A stretch of 64,000 bases of DNA from Pseudomonas sp. sp1636 (lineage in GTDB: Bacteria > Pseudomonadota > Gammaproteobacteria > Pseudomonadales > Pseudomonadaceae). Position numbers and translations under genes: made by a program. The stretch is from positions 1 to 64,000 of the forward strand of contig NZ_JARRAB010000020.1 of NCBI RefSeq assembly GCF_030376615.1. Reading direction: 5' to 3'. The notes beneath the pieces are model-generated. The model was not told the origin of the DNA and searched no databases. It saw only the letters and a list, made by a program, of their open reading frames with translations. Numbering within the stretch: the stretch's first letter is position 1; each line of letters starts with the position of its first letter. This document shows positions 1 to 8,368 of this stretch, in pieces.

Positions 1-3000
1 CCGCCGCTGCTGGTGGCCACGGGGGTGTCATTGACGGCAATAACATTGACGGTGGATGAGGTTGACAATGGCGTGGTGTCGACGCCGCTGTTAGCCGTTC
101 CGCCGCTATCTTGAATACTTATAAGGGTGACGATGCGGTTGGCTGCAGTGGGCGCTTCGCTGTCATTGCGATAGCTCAGGCCGTCCACCAGTGTTTGCGC
201 CGCCGCACTGCTGATGCCTGCGACCTTGCTAATGCTCACCGTTGCGGTACTGGCGGTAACCGATACCGTAACGGACATGCCATTGGCGGCTGTAGTCTCA
301 GAGTTACCGTTGGTTAGCGCAATATCGGTGCCGTCTATTCGTAGTATTTCGCCGGCGCCCTCGGTCACGTTGGTGATGGTCAACGAGAGTTGCGTGATTG
401 TTTGCCCTGACTCTATGGTGCTAATAGTTGTGCCTGAGAATAGCGTTACCGCTGAACCGTTTTCTGTGTAACTTGGCGAGGATCCTGTCGCTGTAAGTGT
501 AGGTGCATCGTTAACCGTATCGACTAACACGCCTGTGGTGGAGCCAACGCTATTTAATGTCAGGTTTGCATTATTGGCTGCGGCATCTTGCAGGGTTCCG
601 CCATTGAGGACGATGGCAGAACCGACAGTTACCCCATCGCTATCCACATCGCCGCCTGACACGGTGTAACTGAACACCAGATTTGTGCTTCCGCTGCCGC
701 TCACATAGGCCGCCGCAACTGTTCCCCCGGTATCCAGCGTTAGGTTGATATAAGGCGTCCCACCACCGGTGTTCACCGTCACGGCTTCATCGAAATTAAC
801 CGTAAAGTCGAGGTTTTGGCCTTGGGTATAGGTTCCATTGGAAGGAACCGAGACCGAGCTTACCGAGGGCGGAGTGGTATCGGCCGCTGTGAAGGTGAAG
901 TCGTTCCCTGTGCCACCCACATAGCTTGCGGTGAAGCTATTCCCGCCGACCGCAAGGGAGCCGCCCTCGGAGAGGGAAGAGAATATTCCGGTAATAGCAT
1001 CACTGCCGTCGTTCGAAATGACGGTGTAAGTATCGCCGTTGGTAGGTGTATAGCCTAGATTTATGGAAGTAGTGGCTGAGCTGACATCCACCGCACCATT
1101 AACAATGAGTTGATCGTGCTGTACGCCCGCCGTAGTACCATTGATGTCAATACTCAGGGTGCTGCCCGAGTTCATGGTCAGGTTGCCGTTAATGGTCAGG
1201 GTGCCTGGGTTATTGCCCGGTGAAAGTGTGCCGCCGCTTTGCACGGTCACTCCATTGAGGGAACCTGTTCCGCCCAGCGTTGCGCCCGAGGCAACGGTCG
1301 CACCTGAAGTGGCGCTTAAGGTGCCGCTTACCAATAAGACGCCAGTGTTGATATTGGTGGCACCTGTGTAGTCATCGGTACCACTCAGGGTCAGGGTAGC
1401 GGCCCCCGTCTTGGTTAGGCCTCCTGCACCGGTGATATTCCCCGAGATAATGGTATTGGCGGAGGTGCTGATAGTAGCGTTACCGCTGAGTGCAACTGCG
1501 TTATCGATAGTTGTGGCGCCGGTTACCGCCAGGGTAGTGCCAGCAGCCAGTGTTACCGTGCCGCTGCCCAAGTTGCTGTCGCTAGATATGCTTAAAGTGC
1601 CGGCACTGATACTGGTGGTTCCAGAGTAGGTATTGGTGCCGGAAAGCGTCAGCGTTGAGGCGCCAGACTTGCTGAGGTTATTGGCTCCGCTGATAACGCC
1701 GGACAAGGTGGCGTTGGCGGAGGTGCTGATGGTGGCATCGCCACTGAGTGCTACATCGTTGTCAATGGTTGTTGCGCCGGTTACTGCCAAGGTGGTGCCC
1801 GCTGCCAGGGTCAGTGAACCAGCGCCCAGATTGCTGTCGCTTGCCACACTCAATGCACCGGCACTCACGGTTGTGGTGCCTGTATAACTATTGGTGCCTG
1901 ACAGCGTCAGCGTTGAGGCGCCAGACTTGCTGAGGTTATTGGCTCCGCCGATAACACCGGACAAGGTGGCGTTGGCGGAGGTGCTGATGGTGGCATCGCC
2001 ACTGAGGGCTACATCGTTATCAATGGTTGTTGCGCCGGTTACTGCCAAGGTGGTGCCCGCGGCCAGGGACAGGGAGCCGGTGCCCAAATTGCCGTCGCTT
2101 GCCACACTCAATGCGCCGGCACTCACGGTTGTGGTGCCTGTATAACTATTGGTGCCTGACAGTGTCAGTGTTGAGGCGCCAGACTTGCTGAGGTTATTGG
2201 CTCCGCTGATAACGCCGGACAAGGTGACGTTGGCGGAGGTGCTGATGATGGCATCGCCACTGAGTGCCATCGCGTTGTCAATGGTTGTAGCGCCCGTTAT
2301 ATCCAATGTGGTGCCAGCGGCCAAAGTCAGGGAGCCGCTGCCCAGGTTGCTGTCGCTGCTGAGCGATAGGGTGCCTGCCGATACTGTGGTATTCCCGGAA
2401 TAGCTATTGGTGCCAGACAAGGTCATGGTGCCGCTGCCTTGTTTGATCAAAGCACCGCTGCCGGAAATGACCCCAGAGACATTTGTGCTGCTATTGTCGC
2501 TGCCAGCGGTCAGGGTGAAACTGCCCAAATCGATACTGGCGTTGGCATTGTTGCTGAACAAGCTGCCGACCGTTTGATCTGACAACAGAGTTATTATGCT
2601 GTTGCCGTTGGCTTTCAGAGTGCTGCTGCTAGAAACAGAAGCGTCGCCGTTCAACCTGATCCAGCCGTAGTTAATTGCTGTCGTCGCACCTGTATAGGTA
2701 TTGCTACCGGAAAGGGTCAGCGCGAAGGTGGCCGCTGGCGATTGGTGAACTGTGAGCCCACCGGTGCCACTGATATCACCAGAGAAGGTGGTGTCGGCAG
2801 TGAGTGAAGTGGTCAGTGTGCTACTGCCCAGGCTAATCGATCCTGCACCGGACAGATTGCCAATGGATTCGTTTGACGAGAGCGACAGGGTCGCGCCGCT
2901 GGCGACAGTGACGTCGCTATTGTTGGCGATGGCGGAGCCGCCACTGACGACTAACGTACCGGCAGCCACAGTGGTGGCTCCGGTATAGGTGTTGCTGCCG

Positions 3001-5648
3001 GAGAATGTCAGTGTGCCCGCGCCGGTTTTGGTTAGGGTTCCACTGCCCGCTAAGGCGCTGGAGATGGTGGCCGTATCGCTGCTGCCATTGTTAAGGCTCA
3101 GCGTGCCGCTGCCAATGGTAATGGTACCCGTTGTCAGTGACAGGCCACTGGCCAAATCCATGTCAAAGGTCAGGCTCTCGTTCAGCGTTACGTTATTAAT
3201 CGTCAATAAAGTGCTGGCGAGTGTGCCGTCGAAGACAATGGTCTGGCTACCGGTGGCATCGGCAGCAGCAATGGCTACGGCCTCGCTGAAGCTGACTCCG
3301 TTGCTCTCATCAATGGTGGCAGTATCGGTGGAATTGGTGACGTAGATAATGTCGGAGGCTACGGTCACATTCGCGGTGGTGCTGTTAGTGCCATCACTTA
3401 AGGTGAAGCGGACGGTAGCATCACCCGCCGGGGTGTCATTGCGGTAGGTGATGTGCTGGGCGACATCGTTTACCAAGGCTGTCGTTGCAGCGGTGCCACT
3501 GCTGGTGAAGGTAATGGTTAATACACCTCCGGTATTGGTGAAAGTGGCAAAGGTCTGGCCACCCGATTGCAGGTTGCTGCCACTGACGGTAAAGAGGGCG
3601 CCGGAGGTGTTGAAACCTAACGTATCTGCGCTGAGCGCCGTACCTGAACGTTGCACTGTCAGGCTGGCGCCGGACCAGTTGCCGTTACCGCTATTGAGCG
3701 CACCAAGCTCGGCATCCGTCAGCGCGGCGTTGGCCCCGGCATCCAGTACCACTGTGTTGCCGACGCCGGCCCAGTCGACACTCTCACCGTTGAGATTGCT
3801 GATGACGGGTGCGGCATTGAGGTTGTAGTCGGTGACGGTGGTTCCGCCGTCGGTCGTCAGAATTTGCGAGATCGCGGTACCGACTATGCCATTGGAACTG
3901 CCGCCTTTTGTCGCGATGCCTACCCCGCCAGCGCCGCCGGTGTTGCCAGTTGCCAGCGAGGTGTTGGTTGCTGAATCGATCTGCACCGTGCCACCTGCGT
4001 TCCAGATCGCGCCAGTGCCGGAGCCTGCATTGCCACCATTGCCGCTGTTGTAGCTACCTGTTGCTGCGCCGCCGGCCCCGCCGCCGCCCGCGCCGATGTT
4101 GTTGGTGATCGAGCTGCTGAGAATGGTCAGGGTGCCGGTGTTGTAAATAGCCCCCACGGCGTTGCCGCCATGGCCACCTGCGCGGTCATAACCCGCGCCG
4201 CCGCCGCCGCCGCCAATCGAGATCGAGCCATTGTTTGCGCTCCCGCCGTTGCCGCCGTTGGTATAGCCACCACCGTAGGTGGAGCCGGCTCCACCTACGG
4301 TGGTGCCGCCGCCGCCGCCCATTGAGCCGTAGCCGGCGCCTCTTCCGCCGGAGCCGGCCGAGGCCGAGCCTGCTAGGTGGGGCGGGTTTGCCCCGCCGGC
4401 CCCGCCAAAGGTGCTGCCAAAACCGCCGCCGCCGCCGCCTGCGCCACCGCCGCCACCTAGCGCACTGCCACCGCCGCCACCGCCTGCCGCCTTGTTGCCG
4501 GTAATCGTACTGTTGGTAATGGTCAGAATCCCGGCGTTACGGATAGCCGCGCCCAGAGCGTCGCCGCCCGTTGCGCCCACCGCACCGTCGCCGATATCGC
4601 CGCCTGCACCGCTCAGAAAACCATTGCTTACAGTAAGGTTGCTGATGGCAACTGCGGAGCCGCCCCCGGAGGTAAACACGTCCAATACGCGGGTGAGGTT
4701 GTTGCCGCTTAAGGTGAAACCACCGCCCACGATGGACATCGTCTGCCCATCGGTAACATTGATGGTGATCGCATCGACGGCCGAGGCAAAGGTGATATTG
4801 CCGGTTAGGGTGATGACATCGGCCGCACCGTCGGTATTGCCTATGGCAATAGCGGCTTTAAGCCCGGCAACAGTATTGACGTTGGCGGTTTCCAGGAGGT
4901 GGTCGTAGGAACTCAGTAGCGATGTGTTCAACGCAGCCGTGTAACTTACCTCGCCCGTGGTAGTTTCCAGCGTCCAGTTGCCGCCCTTGCTGGCGGTACC
5001 GGTGTTGTCGGTGGAGGCGGCTATGTCGGCGCCGGTCGCAGCGGCTAATTGGGTCATAAAGTTTTGACCTGCGCTGCCTGCACCTACCTCGCAACCGTAA
5101 AGCAGTATGTCTCCGTCTGCGCTTAGAGAATCGCCAATGGTTTGTAGTTGAGCGGCGTAAGCATCGATGTTGCCATCGAATAGCGGGGCATTGCCCAGCA
5201 GTAAAAGGCCCGCATCGCCATGGGAGATAATATGAATGGCGTCGATGTCGCTGCGTCCTGCGAGTGCGTCGGCAATTTGCTGGACACCATTTTGCTCGGT
5301 ATTCAAGAAAACGATTTCGGTGTTCGGCGATACGGCATCCAGCAAAGCCTGATAATCCGGCACGCGGGTATCAACAAACACAATTTCGTTGCGATTCTCA
5401 ACCGGTGAATTGGCGCTAATCGCGAGAGGTTGTTCGTTAGCGTTATCTTGCTGCGCGGCGTTGTCGCCGGTGGCCGAGGTCGAGCTTTCCTGGCTATTGG
5501 TGGCCTGGGCAGCATCGATGCCGGTGGCGGCGATGGCGCCGTCAAACATCATGCGCGCTTCGAGTGATTGGATCAGTAGCGGCCGTTTTTGCGACGTGAT
5601 CTGCTCTGCCTGCTTGCGGGAATGCTTACCGCTTTTGTTCCACCACAT
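1..5648 (-). CDS. Giant LEPR-motif/DUF4347 repeat surface protein (partial)
   Basis: An open frame of 1882 codons runs from ATG 5648 (AAGGAGG ribosome site just upstream) off the left edge, so the C-terminus is missing. Residues 29-38 read LEARMMFDGA, a variant of the LEPR-type N-terminal motif of very large secreted proteins. Residues about 88-235 (EIVFVDTRVPDYQ, then HIISHGD and LYGCEVG) match the DUF4347 family. A polyglycine region lies at about 389-486. Residues about 1080-1425 are autotransporter-type beta-strand repeats (LTLSGTNSYTGTTTVSAG). After that come Ig/cadherin-like segments. No classical signal peptide is seen, which fits type I-like export. Function as adhesin or biofilm matrix protein is inferred from architecture. 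The region looks less GC-rich than its neighbours. Confidence 0.85.
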   Translation of the reverse strand, partial: MWWNKSGKHSRKQAEQITSQKRPLLIQSLEARMMFDGAIAATGIDAAQATNSQESSTSATGDNAAQQDNANEQPLAISANSPVENRNEIVFVDTRVPDYQALLDAVSPNTEIVFLNTEQNGVQQIADALAGRSDIDAIHIISHGDAGLLLLGNAPLFDGNIDAYAAQLQTIGDSLSADGDILLYGCEVGAGSAGQNFMTQLAAATGADIAASTDNTGTASKGGNWTLETTTGEVSYTAALNTSLLSSYDHLLETANVNTVAGLKAAIAIGNTDGAADVITLTGNITFASAVDAITINVTDGQTMSIVGGGFTLSGNNLTRVLDVFTSGGGSAVAISNLTVSNGFLSGAGGDIGDGAVGATGGDALGAAIRNAGILTITNSTITGNKAAGGGGGGSALGGGGGAGGGGGGFGSTFGGAGGANPPHLAGSASAGSGGRGAGYGSMGGGGGTTVGGAGSTYGGGYTNGGNGGSANNGSISIGGGGGGAGYDRAGGHGGNAVGAIYNTGTLTILSSSITNNIGAGGGGAGGAATGSYNSGNGGNAGSGTGAIWNAGGTVQIDSATNTSLATGNTGGAGGVGIATKGGSSNGIVGTAISQILTTDGGTTVTDYNLNAAPVISNLNGESVDWAGVGNTVVLDAGANAALTDAELGALNSGNGNWSGASLTVQRSGTALSADTLGFNTSGALFTVSGSNLQSGGQTFATFTNTGGVLTITFTSSGTAATTALVNDVAQHITYRNDTPAGDATVRFTLSDGTNSTTANVTVASDIIYVTNSTDTATIDESNGVSFSEAVAIAAADATGSQTIVFDGTLASTLLTINNVTLNESLTFDMDLASGLSLTTGTITIGSGTLSLNNGSSDTATISSALAGSGTLTKTGAGTLTFSGSNTYTGATTVAAGTLVVSGGSAIANNSDVTVASGATLSLSSNESIGNLSGAGSISLGSSTLTTSLTADTTFSGDISGTGGLTVHQSPAATFALTLSGSNTYTGATTAINYGWIRLNGDASVSSSSTLKANGNSIITLLSDQTVGSLFSNNANASIDLGSFTLTAGSDNSSTNVSGVISGSGALIKQGSGTMTLSGTNSYSGNTTVSAGTLSLSSDSNLGSGSLTLAAGTTLDITGATTIDNAMALSGDAIISTSANVTLSGVISGANNLSKSGASTLTLSGTNSYTGTTTVSAGALSVASDGNLGTGSLSLAAGTTLAVTGATTIDNDVALSGDATISTSANATLSGVIGGANNLSKSGASTLTLSGTNSYTGTTTVSAGALSVASDSNLGAGSLTLAAGTTLAVTGATTIDNDVALSGDATISTSANATLSGVISGANNLSKSGASTLTLSGTNTYSGTTSISAGTLSISSDSNLGSGTVTLAAGTTLAVTGATTIDNAVALSGNATISTSANTIISGNITGAGGLTKTGAATLTLSGTDDYTGATNINTGVLLVSGTLSATSGATVASGATLGGTGSLNGVTVQSGGTLSPGNNPGTLTINGNLTMNSGSTLSIDINGTTAGVQHDQLIVNGAVDVSSATTSINLGYTPTNGDTYTVISNDGSDAITGIFSSLSEGGSLAVGGNSFTASYVGGTGNDFTFTAADTTPPSVSSVSVPSNGTYTQGQNLDFTVNFDEAVTVNTGGGTPYINLTLDTGGTVAAAYVSGSGSTNLVFSYTVSGGDVDSDGVTVGSAIVLNGGTLQDAAANNANLTLNSVGSTTGVLVDTVNDAPTLTATGSSPSYTENGSAVTLFSGTTISTIESGQTITQLSLTITNVTEGAGEILRIDGTDIALTNGNSETTAANGMSVTVSVTASTATVSISKVAGISSAAAQTLVDGLSYRNDSEAPTAANRIVTLISIQDSGGTANSGVDTTPLSTSSTVNVIAVNDTPVATSSG
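1375..2406 (-). repeat. Tandem 258-bp coding repeats in the giant protein
   Basis: Three near-identical 258-bp units (1633-1890, 1891-2148, 2149-2406) follow one another exactly in frame. A more degenerate unit lies at about 1375-1632. Each encodes 86 residues of a beta-strand repeat with the signature LSGTNSYTGTTTVSAG followed by LAAGTTLAVTGATTIDN. The close DNA identity points to recent duplication or homogenisation, so copy number could vary between strains. Confidence 0.85.
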
Positions 5649-5669
5649 GATTGCCTCCTTGCCTGTGCT

Positions 5670-6542
5670 CTAGTGCGTTGCAACGATTGTTCTTGTGGTA
5701 TCAGCGCATTGCGCCGAGTTCTCGGGCATGGCCCGGATGACATTGGCGGCGCTGCCGACGCCGTCTTTCCAGAACGATAAAGCCGAGTATTGCTCGAACA
5801 AATCAGGTGGCAGGATCGTCCGCCTGGTTTGTGCGGCGACCTGGGGGCGAACCCGGTGCAGACCGGAAAGGCCCAGGGCTTGATCGAATTCTGGGGCGTC
5901 GTAGTGCACATTGACGAAGTCGTGCGGGTGCCAGGGGGCTTCGATAAAGTCGTAAACCAAGCGCAAGACTTTTTCCGGGGACTGGGTCAGCAGGTCGTAG
6001 TCGACGATCAGCACAGAGCTGGCGTGTTCGCCGTAATAGGCTTCTTTCAGCGCCGCCCAGGCGAAGCCGACCAGACGGTTGCGTTGCGCCAGGGTGTCGA
6101 CACGACTGTAGACAGTATTGCGTTCGGCATCGTCGGCGAACAGCTTGGTGTTCTCGTAGGGGTTGGCCCGGTACCGGCGCTCCAGACTATCCATCACCCA
6201 GGCAACGTTGCGCACGCAGGCTATGACTTTGCTGGAGGGGAACAGGTCGAGCAGGGCAGGCAGCTTGGCGGACCACAGTCGATTGGTGTCGAATACCACC
6301 GACTTGTCACTCTGGTCGGCATAGTAGTTGTCGAACAGGCCGCGCAGCAGGCGGCGCCGTACTGCCTGCTCGATCACCGGGCCGAACTCGCTACCGGCGC
6401 TGAATTGGCCGAGCAGGCTGGAGAACAGGCTGCCGACGGGGCTGGTCATGCCGGCGTGAAAGCGCGGATTTTGCAGCAGCAGTGCCGATAGCAGCGTGGA
6501 TCCGGAGCGGGGTAGGCCGGAGATGAAATGATAGGACGACAA
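5670..6542 (-). CDS. Sulfotransferase family protein
   Basis: The 290-residue product has the PAPS-binding loop GLPRSGSTLLSALL close to its N-terminus, the 5'-phosphosulfate motif of sulfotransferases. A second conserved stretch is SSKVIACVRNVAWVMDSLERRYR, matching the 3'-phosphate-binding region. The start is taken as TTG at 6542, because GGAAAGGAG lies six bases upstream and translation then begins directly before the motif (SSYHFISGLPRSGST). Upstream ATGs at 6575 and 6599 lack such a site. The gene lies 21 bp upstream of the giant DUF4347 gene on the same strand and may be cotranscribed. Transfer of sulfate to that protein or a surface glycan is inference. Confidence 0.85.
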   Translation of the reverse strand: MSSYHFISGLPRSGSTLLSALLLQNPRFHAGMTSPVGSLFSSLLGQFSAGSEFGPVIEQAVRRRLLRGLFDNYYADQSDKSVVFDTNRLWSAKLPALLDLFPSSKVIACVRNVAWVMDSLERRYRANPYENTKLFADDAERNTVYSRVDTLAQRNRLVGFAWAALKEAYYGEHASSVLIVDYDLLTQSPEKVLRLVYDFIEAPWHPHDFVNVHYDAPEFDQALGLSGLHRVRPQVAAQTRRTILPPDLFEQYSALSFWKDGVGSAANVIRAMPENSAQCADTTRTIVATH

Positions 6543-6882
6543 TGCGGACTCCTTTCCATTTGCTGCTGGCAGCATATTCCGATTTAAGGGCGGCCTCATG
6601 GGCAACAATCAGTCGAGGTCAATTAAGCCCCTAAAACTGCGGTTAGCATAGCCATCTAATGGAGAATACTGCCAGCAACCGAGAAATTATTACCGCTCCT
6701 CTGACTGCAGGGGTACCGTTCGGGTTTACTTCGCCGAAGTTTGGGCTACAACCATTGAGGTGTTGCGCCGCTACGTCTGGGCGCAATTCTTCCTGTCCCG
6801 GGGTGTCTGTTTCGCTTACGCGAGCCGCGCAGTCAGGCGTCTGGGGCAGGTTGTGTTGCTAATAACCCTGAGGAGCTAATCC

Positions 6883-7428
6883 ATGGAATCCTTTATCGGC
6901 ACTATCCAGTCTTTTGCGTTTAACTTTCCCCCACGCGGCTGGTCCCTGTGCGAGGGCCAGTTGATGGCGATCTCGCAAAATACGGCGCTGTTTTCCCTGC
7001 TCGGAATCACTTATGGCGGTAATGGGCAGGTGACCTTTGGCTTGCCCAATTTGCAAGGGCGGATGCCGATCGGCATGGGCCGAGGGCCCGGTTTGCCGGA
7101 TTACGATTGGGGCGAGGTAGGCGGTACTCCCTTGGTCACGCTGACGTCCAGCGAGATGCCCATGCACACCCATGCGATACAGGTGCAGGTGGCTGGTACG
7201 CCTTCTGCGCCGGCGACTGCGCCGAGCACTACCAATCAATACCTGGGAGCCTCCGGAGGAGGGCCGGGCTCTGCCTCGATCTGGTCGGATGCGCTCACCG
7301 AGTCAGTCCCTTTGGGTGGGGCTCAGGCGGGCATGGCCGGAGGAAGCCGGCCTATCGATATCATGAATCCGTTCCTGGCGATCAACTTCAGCATTGCCAT
7401 GCTCGGAATCTTCCCGTCACGTAACTGA
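6883..7428 (+). CDS. Phage tail collar domain (microcystin-dependent-like) protein
   Basis: The product is 181 residues, with GAGGAG seven bases before ATG. Residues about 5-65 (FIGTIQSFAFNFPPRGW, CEGQLMAISQNTALFSLLG, TFGLPNLQGRMPIG) are the tail collar domain found in phage fibres and in the chromosomal microcystin-dependent (Mdp) proteins. The C-terminal half is glycine and serine rich and ends in the conserved PFLAINFSIAMLGIFPSRN type of tail. No phage structural genes surround it, so it is a chromosomal collar protein rather than part of a prophage. It is transcribed away from the sulfotransferase and precedes the DUF6916-like gene. Its role is unknown. Confidence 0.85.
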   Translation: MESFIGTIQSFAFNFPPRGWSLCEGQLMAISQNTALFSLLGITYGGNGQVTFGLPNLQGRMPIGMGRGPGLPDYDWGEVGGTPLVTLTSSEMPMHTHAIQVQVAGTPSAPATAPSTTNQYLGASGGGPGSASIWSDALTESVPLGGAQAGMAGGSRPIDIMNPFLAINFSIAMLGIFPSRN

Positions 7429-7437
7429 GCCCGTTGT

Positions 7438-7468
7438 CGCAGCCCCTTTGCCTGGCAAAGGGGCTGCG
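7438..7468. terminator. 14-bp perfect hairpin between collar and DUF6916-like genes
   Basis: The arms CGCAGCCCCTTTGC (7438-7451) and GCAAAGGGGCTGCG (7455-7468) are perfectly complementary around a 3-nt loop. The hairpin lies ten bases after the collar stop codon. There is no clear T-run, so it may attenuate transcription or stabilise the mRNA 3' end rather than fully terminate. Confidence 0.5.
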
Positions 7469-7512
7469 TGTGCAGCTTGCATTTCTCATACTGGATTACA
7501 GGACTCACCAAT

Positions 7513-7833
7513 ATGCTTGATCTCATCGATGCCGATCATTTTCGCCAATTGCAAGGTCAGGTCTGCCGGTTTGATATCCATGACGGTGAAACCCTGCATC
7601 TGCGGGTCGACTCGGTCAGCCTCAAGCCGCAAGCACGAATGCCTGAGGCCGACGAGGAGAGGCGTCTGCCGTTCGCGGTGGGCCTGACGGCCGTTCAGCC
7701 CACCAGCTTCGTGCATGGTTTATGCTCGCTGGAGTTGCCGCAGCTAGGCCGCGTAGCCAACATGATGGTGGCGCGGGAGGCGGCGCTCGGCCGGGATCCC
7801 GGCCAGAGCTATTTCCAGATACTGTTCAGCTAA
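7513..7833 (+). CDS. DUF6916-like small protein
   Basis: This 106-residue protein starts MLDLIDADHFRQLQGQVCRF and contains FAVGLTAVQPTSFVHGLCSLELPQLG. From memory this resembles the DUF6916 family encoded beside tail-collar proteins; a profile search would settle it. It has no signal peptide or membrane segment. The ATG at 7513 is preferred over upstream starts because the family-like sequence begins there. It follows the collar gene on the same strand after a strong hairpin, and its last codons overlap the end of the converging acetyltransferase gene by 8 bp. Function unknown; a partner or chaperone of the collar protein is a guess. Confidence 0.7.
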   Translation: MLDLIDADHFRQLQGQVCRFDIHDGETLHLRVDSVSLKPQARMPEADEERRLPFAVGLTAVQPTSFVHGLCSLELPQLGRVANMMVAREAALGRDPGQSYFQILFS

Positions 7834-8347
7834 GCCGATCCGTGCGGGGCGGCGCCTGGTCTGGATACCAGGCCAGGCGCTCCGCCATCGGGTGGGACTC
7901 CTCGACCCTGAAACCCATCTGCAGGTACAGCTGCTTGGCCTGTGGGTTGTTGCGCCAGACCACCACCGCAACCGGGCTGAATACTTTCCGCGCGGCCTGC
8001 TGCACCCCTTGCAGCACGGCCTTGCCGTAGCCGCGCCCGCGGGCGAGGGGGGTGAAGGCCAGGTAGATCAGGCGTACTTCGTTGTGGCCGAAATCGGCGA
8101 TCATCGCGCCTATCGAGTCACTGGTCTTTTCGATGACAAAGTGCATGGCATTCGGGTAGTTGGCCCCGCTACCTTCCTGTTGCACGCGGTACTGTAAGGC
8201 AATCACATGATCGATCAGTTCGTGCTCGCCATCGATCCACTGCAAGTCTGGCCGCGCCGAGTGGTAGAGCCCCTGCAGGAATGGTTCGTCACTGGGCCGT
8301 GCGGGCCTTACGGTGAGCCCTTCAGGCATGGATGAGGTGTTCAACAT
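7826..8347 (-). CDS. GNAT family N-acetyltransferase
   Basis: The 173-residue protein has the GNAT fold. LTVRPARPSDEPFLQGLY is the N-terminal strand and helix, LIYLAFTPLARGRGYGKAVL carries the acetyl-CoA pyrophosphate loop (RGRGYG), and QLYLQMGFRVEE is the C-terminal strand. AAGGAG lies before ATG 8347. It is the last gene of the minus-strand run headed by the HlyD genes, 21 bp after the M50 fusion gene, so it is probably in that operon. The substrate is unknown. Protein N-terminal or lysine acetylation within the export locus is possible but unproven. Confidence 0.85.
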   Translation of the reverse strand: MLNTSSMPEGLTVRPARPSDEPFLQGLYHSARPDLQWIDGEHELIDHVIALQYRVQQEGSGANYPNAMHFVIEKTSDSIGAMIADFGHNEVRLIYLAFTPLARGRGYGKAVLQGVQQAARKVFSPVAVVVWRNNPQAKQLYLQMGFRVEESHPMAERLAWYPDQAPPRTDRLS

Positions 8348-8368
8348 GCGCTTCTCCTTGGCTGTTTC

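Noticed and set aside
4235..4908. Arg-rich and Pro-rich plus-strand frames near 4.2-4.9 kb
   Set aside because: They are the complement of the polyglycine-coding section of the giant minus-strand gene.
6883..7833. Prophage remnant suggested by the tail-collar domain
   Set aside because: No integrase, attachment repeat, capsid, tail or lysis gene is present nearby, and chromosomal collar proteins are a known non-phage family.
7826..7833. Assembly error suspected from overlapping ends of the DUF6916-like and GNAT genes
   Set aside because: An 8-bp tail-to-tail overlap of converging genes is normal and both products look complete.
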